Part shown: piece after piece, positions 61,035-64,000 of the stretch
Position numbering within the stretch: the stretch's first letter is position 1
Layout: every line of letters starts with the position of its first letter
Assembly (NCBI RefSeq): GCF_014904755.1
Contig: NZ_JACZFQ010000003.1
Location: forward strand, 124,001 to 188,000
Length of the DNA stretch: 64,000 nt
From: Neoluteolibacter marinus
GTDB lineage: Bacteria > Verrucomicrobiota > Verrucomicrobiia > Verrucomicrobiales > Akkermansiaceae
Direction: 5' to 3'
The notes under the pieces: generated by a model
What the model was told of the DNA's origin: nothing
The model's database searches: none
The model's input: the letters and a program-made list of their open reading frames with translations, nothing else
Position numbers and translations under genes: made by a program

Positions 61035-61802
61035 ATGAGACATAGAAGATTCCAGGGTCTTGCCGCTTGCCTGCTGTTGATGGCGACGCACGTGCGGGGG
61101 CAGGAAGCCACGCCTGAGTTCGATCCCTTGGGGAAACTGGTCGAGGGTCCGCGCTTGGTGCGGGTGATGGTGGAATACATCGAGGTACCCCACGAAACAC
61201 TTACCCGCCTGCTGCTCGAACCGCGTAAGGGAAGCCATGACAAGGAGCTGCGGGCGACCGTCGGCAAGCTGGTCGGCGAGGGCAAGGCGACAGTGGTCGA
61301 AACCATGCTTTGCACCGGCCGCAGCGGGGAGAAAACCACGGCGGAATCGATCGAGGAATTCATCTACCCGACCGAGTACGAGCCGGGGGAGATTCCGAAC
61401 GAGATCCACACCACCGAAAGCGGCGACAAGGTGAAGTCGGACGGGCGGGACCATGCCATCGGGCCGACTCCGACTTCTTTCGAGGTTCGAAATCTGGGCT
61501 CGACCCTGGAGATCGAGCCGACCATTGGTGCCGGCAACCAGTTGATCGACCTGCGGATGGCCCCGGACATCGTCTATCATGTCGGCAACGAGACCTGGAC
61601 GGAGTGGAAGGACGCGCACGGTGACGCCTCGATCCGCATGCCGACCATGTACCGGCTGGGCCTGACCACAGCGGTGACGGTGGTGGACGGCCAGGTGCTG
61701 CTGGCGGCGGCGCTTTCCCCGAAAGGCGAGAACGGCTTTCCCGACTTCAAGCGCAAGCTGATGGTCTTCGTGCGCTGTGACATCCTGACCGTGGGACAAT
61801 GA
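61035..61802 (+). CDS. Exported protein of unknown function, tandem paralogue A
   Basis: 255 residues. The signal peptide is FQGLAACLLLMATHVRGQ (cleavage near residue 23). The mature part shares a block order with the next gene: VMVEYIEVPHETLTRLL, ATVVETMLCTGRSGEKTTAE, EFIYPTEYEP, then a segment like the secretin C-terminal core (EVRNLGSTLEIEPTIGAGNQ, then LIDLRMAPDIVYH) and TWTEWKDAHGDASIRMP. The LEIEPTIGxxxxxIDLRM piece recalls the type II/III secretin domain, but it is short and lacks a membrane-spanning barrel, so this is only a suggestion. Its stop overlaps the next ATG (61799-61802). Confidence 0.65.
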   Translation: MRHRRFQGLAACLLLMATHVRGQEATPEFDPLGKLVEGPRLVRVMVEYIEVPHETLTRLLLEPRKGSHDKELRATVGKLVGEGKATVVETMLCTGRSGEKTTAESIEEFIYPTEYEPGEIPNEIHTTESGDKVKSDGRDHAIGPTPTSFEVRNLGSTLEIEPTIGAGNQLIDLRMAPDIVYHVGNETWTEWKDAHGDASIRMPTMYRLGLTTAVTVVDGQVLLAAALSPKGENGFPDFKRKLMVFVRCDILTVGQ

Positions 61803-62506
61803 AGGCTGGGACCATCGCGGCATTGGCGAGCGTTCTGTTATTGGGCGTGGCGTCGGCCGATCAGGTGCGGGTCACGCTGCGGATGATCGAAGTCCCTCAC
61901 CCGGCGCTGACGGGCTGGATGGGGCAGCCGGGAGTCCAGGGCAAGGAACTGCACGCGAAGGCCGTGGCCCTGGCCTTGGAGGGCGGGGCGGAAATCGTCG
62001 AGACCACGGTGTTGACGGTTCGGAGTGGCGAGAAAGCCACATCGGAGTCGTTCGCGGAAGTGATCTATCCAACGGAGTATGAGCCGATGGAATTCCCTTC
62101 GAGATTGCCTGATGGCAAGGGTCCCAACCCGTTTGAGTTCGAACTGTTTCCGCGGCCGAACAACGGAGCTCCCGTTTCTTGGGAAACCCGCAATGCCGGC
62201 GTTGAACTGGAGATCGAGCCGTTTCTGTACGCTGAAAAAGGCGTGGTCGATCTCCGGATCGCCTTTGAATGGGTCAGCCGCGCGGCGATGACCACCTGGA
62301 CGGAGTTCCGGGACCAATGGGGGGAGGCCTCGTTGAAGATGCCGGTTTTCGCGACCAAGAAGCTCACCGGTGGCCTGACCCTCGAGCCCGGGGGCTTCGA
62401 GCTCTTCAATGTCTTCACCCCGCAGCCTGCCGCGGTCCCGGCTGCACTGACGCGCATGCTGGTATTTGTAGGCGCGGAAATCTTGCAAACTCACGCGGAG
62501 CCATGA
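61799..62506 (+). CDS. Exported protein of unknown function, tandem paralogue B
   Basis: 235 residues. The signal peptide is TIAALASVLLLGVASAD (cleavage near residue 20). It is a clear paralogue of the preceding gene: VRVTLRMIEVPHPALTGWM, AEIVETTVLTVRSGEKATSE, EVIYPTEYEP, WETRNAGVELEIEP, then VVDLRIAFEWVSRA and TTWTEFRDQWGEASLKMP. It lacks the acidic N-terminal extension and has a Pro-rich insert (LPDGKGPNPFEFELF). It is coupled by ATGA to paralogue A before it and by ATGA (62503-62506) to the VIT protein after it, so the three are probably made together and may act together. No function is known. Confidence 0.65.
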   Translation: MKAGTIAALASVLLLGVASADQVRVTLRMIEVPHPALTGWMGQPGVQGKELHAKAVALALEGGAEIVETTVLTVRSGEKATSESFAEVIYPTEYEPMEFPSRLPDGKGPNPFEFELFPRPNNGAPVSWETRNAGVELEIEPFLYAEKGVVDLRIAFEWVSRAAMTTWTEFRDQWGEASLKMPVFATKKLTGGLTLEPGGFELFNVFTPQPAAVPAALTRMLVFVGAEILQTHAEP

Positions 62507-64000
62507 GCTTGAAACTTCATCTGCTGTTGTGGCTGGCGCTGATGCCGGACCTCCTCGCCCAAGGCCCGCGGATGGCCGTGAAAGGGGAGAACACCCAGCT
62601 CGAGGTCGAGGCGGCGGAGGTCCGGATCCAACTGGTCGACGGCGTGGCGAGCACCGAGATGGAGCTGACCTTCCGCAACGACACCCGGCGGATGATCGAG
62701 GGCGAGTTCACGCTGCCGTTGCCGGCCGGGGCGACGGTGTCGAGCTACGCCCTGGAGGTGAATGGCGCGCTGCGCGAGGCCGTGGCGGTCGAGAAGGAAC
62801 GGGCGCGAAATGCCTATGAGTCGATCAAGCGGCGGATGGTGGATCCGGGCATCGTCGAGCGAGAGGAGGGGAATGTTTATCGCACGCGGGTCTTCCCGAT
62901 TCCGGCCAAGGGCACCAAGCGGCTGAGGATTGGCTACGTGGAGGAGCTGCCGAGGACGGAAGAAGGATTCCGCTACCGCTTGCCGCTGGCCTTCGAGGGC
63001 AAGCCGAAGCATTTCCGCTGCGAGATCGTGGGCGCGGGCGCGGTGCAACCGGCTCTAAGCGGAAGCGTGCCGCTGACTTTCCAGAACGGGGTCGCGGAGG
63101 CCGGATCGGTCGAGCTGGCGGGTGAGCTGGAACTCCGGCTGCCTGCCGCCGGAGGGCCGGTGATGGTGGTGGAGGACGGGGACGAACCGGTGTTCCTGCT
63201 GAGCGACGTGTTTCCGCCGCTGGCAGTGGAAAAGCGCCCGCCGGTCCGCTCGGTGGCGCTTTTTTGGGATGCCTCGGAATCGGGGGCCGGGGTGGATCAC
63301 GCGGCAACCTTCCAGTTGCTGGATGCCTGGTTTGCCAAACAGGGCGAGGTCGAAGTGGACTTGAAGCTGTTGCGCAATGAGGTCGAAGACGGCGGGCTTC
63401 ACCAGGTGGCCGGGGGTGACTGGGGCGCGATCCGCAAGATCCTCGAGAGCGTCGAATACGAAGGAGCGACTTCCATGGGAGCGCTGGAGAGCGGGACGTC
63501 CGGCGTGGTGATGTACTGTGGGGACGGCGGGGGCACGCTGGATTCGGGAACCGGCTCGATCCAAAGCCCGCTGCTCTTCCTGAGAAGTGGCGTGGCGGAG
63601 GTTTCGCCGGCGCTGCGGAAGCAGGTCGCCGATTCCGGGGGAGTGGAAGTGGCGGTGGAACGAATACCGGTCGAGGCGGCGATGAAAGCGTTGGAGACGA
63701 TGCCCTTCAACGTGGTCGCGGTGAACGGAGTCGTGGACTTCCACGTCGATCGCAGCGAGTTGCAGCCCGGGAAAACGGTGCGGATTTATGGGAACGGCGC
63801 GAAGCTGACCGCGGGACCGGTGGAGATTTCCTACGGCGTGGGAAAGGAGGTCCGCTTGAGACGAGACGTCCATTTTTCAAAGGGCTCCGGAGGAGGGGTC
63901 ATCCGGCGGCTATGGGCGCAGCGGAAGCTCGTCGCCCTTGAGCGAAGTGCGGAACGGAGCCGTGGGGAGATCATTGCCCACTGCAAGGAGCACGGTCTGG
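62503..64000 (+). CDS. VIT-domain protein with VWA-like region (3' partial)
   Basis: 499 codons are seen; the frame runs off the right edge. The signal peptide is LKLHLLLWLALMPDLLAQG (cleavage near residue 20). A vault/inter-alpha-trypsin (VIT) domain covers about 22-155: VASTEMELTFRNDTRRMIEG, EFTLPLPAGATVSSYALEVN, KERARNAYESIKRR and VFPIPAKGTKRLRIGYVEEL. A VWA-like domain starts near residue 248 with VALFWDASESG, where D256-A-S-E-S260 matches the MIDAS metal site DxSxS. VIT/VWA pairs usually mediate protein-protein contacts outside the cytoplasm. It is coupled by ATGA to the paralogue pair upstream. The C-terminal part is missing, so any sorting signal cannot be judged. Confidence 0.8.
   Translation, partial: MSLKLHLLLWLALMPDLLAQGPRMAVKGENTQLEVEAAEVRIQLVDGVASTEMELTFRNDTRRMIEGEFTLPLPAGATVSSYALEVNGALREAVAVEKERARNAYESIKRRMVDPGIVEREEGNVYRTRVFPIPAKGTKRLRIGYVEELPRTEEGFRYRLPLAFEGKPKHFRCEIVGAGAVQPALSGSVPLTFQNGVAEAGSVELAGELELRLPAAGGPVMVVEDGDEPVFLLSDVFPPLAVEKRPPVRSVALFWDASESGAGVDHAATFQLLDAWFAKQGEVEVDLKLLRNEVEDGGLHQVAGGDWGAIRKILESVEYEGATSMGALESGTSGVVMYCGDGGGTLDSGTGSIQSPLLFLRSGVAEVSPALRKQVADSGGVEVAVERIPVEAAMKALETMPFNVVAVNGVVDFHVDRSELQPGKTVRIYGNGAKLTAGPVEISYGVGKEVRLRRDVHFSKGSGGGVIRRLWAQRKLVALERSAERSRGEIIAHCKEHGL

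Noticed and set aside
1-64000. CRISPR arrays, tRNA or rRNA genes, insertion sequences and prophage genes
   Set aside because: No direct-repeat/spacer pattern, cloverleaf with CCA-type ends, transposase or integrase motif was seen on either strand. The repeats present are protein-domain repeats.

Overview
The window reads as a chromosomal segment of a Gram-negative, LPS-making bacterium, most likely a member of Verrucomicrobiota (inference). KdsA and an Lpt-type LPS transport operon indicate a Gram-negative envelope. Several large secreted proteins end in Asp-rich linkers of the type D-x-D-x-D-G-L-S-N followed by a terminal F-[YF]-R-L strand, a style common in that phylum. Start codons are rarely preceded by a purine-rich Shine-Dalgarno sequence. 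By eye the left part, roughly 4-16 kb, is poorer in G+C than the right part, roughly 44-64 kb. No tRNA, rRNA, CRISPR array, transposase or phage gene was recognised.

Layout. (1) Position 1 to 4.2 kb: the 3' part of a 13-repeat FG-GAP-type beta-propeller surface protein, then an outer-membrane beta-barrel protein. (2) 4.85-39.6 kb: a large exopolysaccharide locus, all on the + strand. It holds two initiating sugar-phosphate transferases, a Gfo/Idh/MocA dehydrogenase with a hexapeptide acyltransferase, a Wzc-like chain-length protein with a degenerate kinase domain, a polysaccharide deacetylase-like protein, a PssD/PssE pair, a second hexapeptide acyltransferase, five further glycosyltransferases, a secreted beta-helix protein, a Wzy-like polymerase, an acyltransferase-3, a Wzx-like flippase, a 2737-residue malectin/fibronectin-III protein, the dTDP-rhamnose genes (rmlD, rmlB, rmlA and an RmlC-like cupin) and a Wza-like export lipoprotein. 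Together these describe a Wzx/Wzy-type pathway for a rhamnose-containing, acylated polymer. (3) 39.6-43.6 kb: a secreted Fn3/Ig protein, a YifB/ComM ATPase and a C-type-lectin protein. (4) 44.0-52.9 kb: a short sigma-70 factor, then a - strand run M16 peptidase / Cys-rich protein / DUF1844 protein / KdsA / LptC-LptA-like fusion / LptB, a Wzz-like mini protein and an EamA transporter. (5) 53.1-59.6 kb: a LacI regulator, a secreted InlB-repeat protein with three copies of an unrecognised domain, and a GPH-type sugar symporter, plausibly one carbohydrate-response module. (6) 59.6-64 kb: lysA, then two tandem paralogous exported proteins translationally coupled to a VIT/VWA-like protein that runs off the right edge.

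The most unusual signal is regulatory. At least eight genes in the exopolysaccharide locus have a run of 6-10 C residues ending 0-7 bases before the start codon, twice as C6-8 followed by A5-6 and ATG. I saw nothing like it upstream of genes in the right third of the window. Runs of 9-10 G also lie inside three long genes of the left half and could be slippage sites. Other points worth a look are a Wzc-like kinase domain that lacks the P-loop lysine, an apparent LptC/LptA fusion retaining internal signal-peptide-like segments, and the triplicated domain of the InlB-repeat protein.
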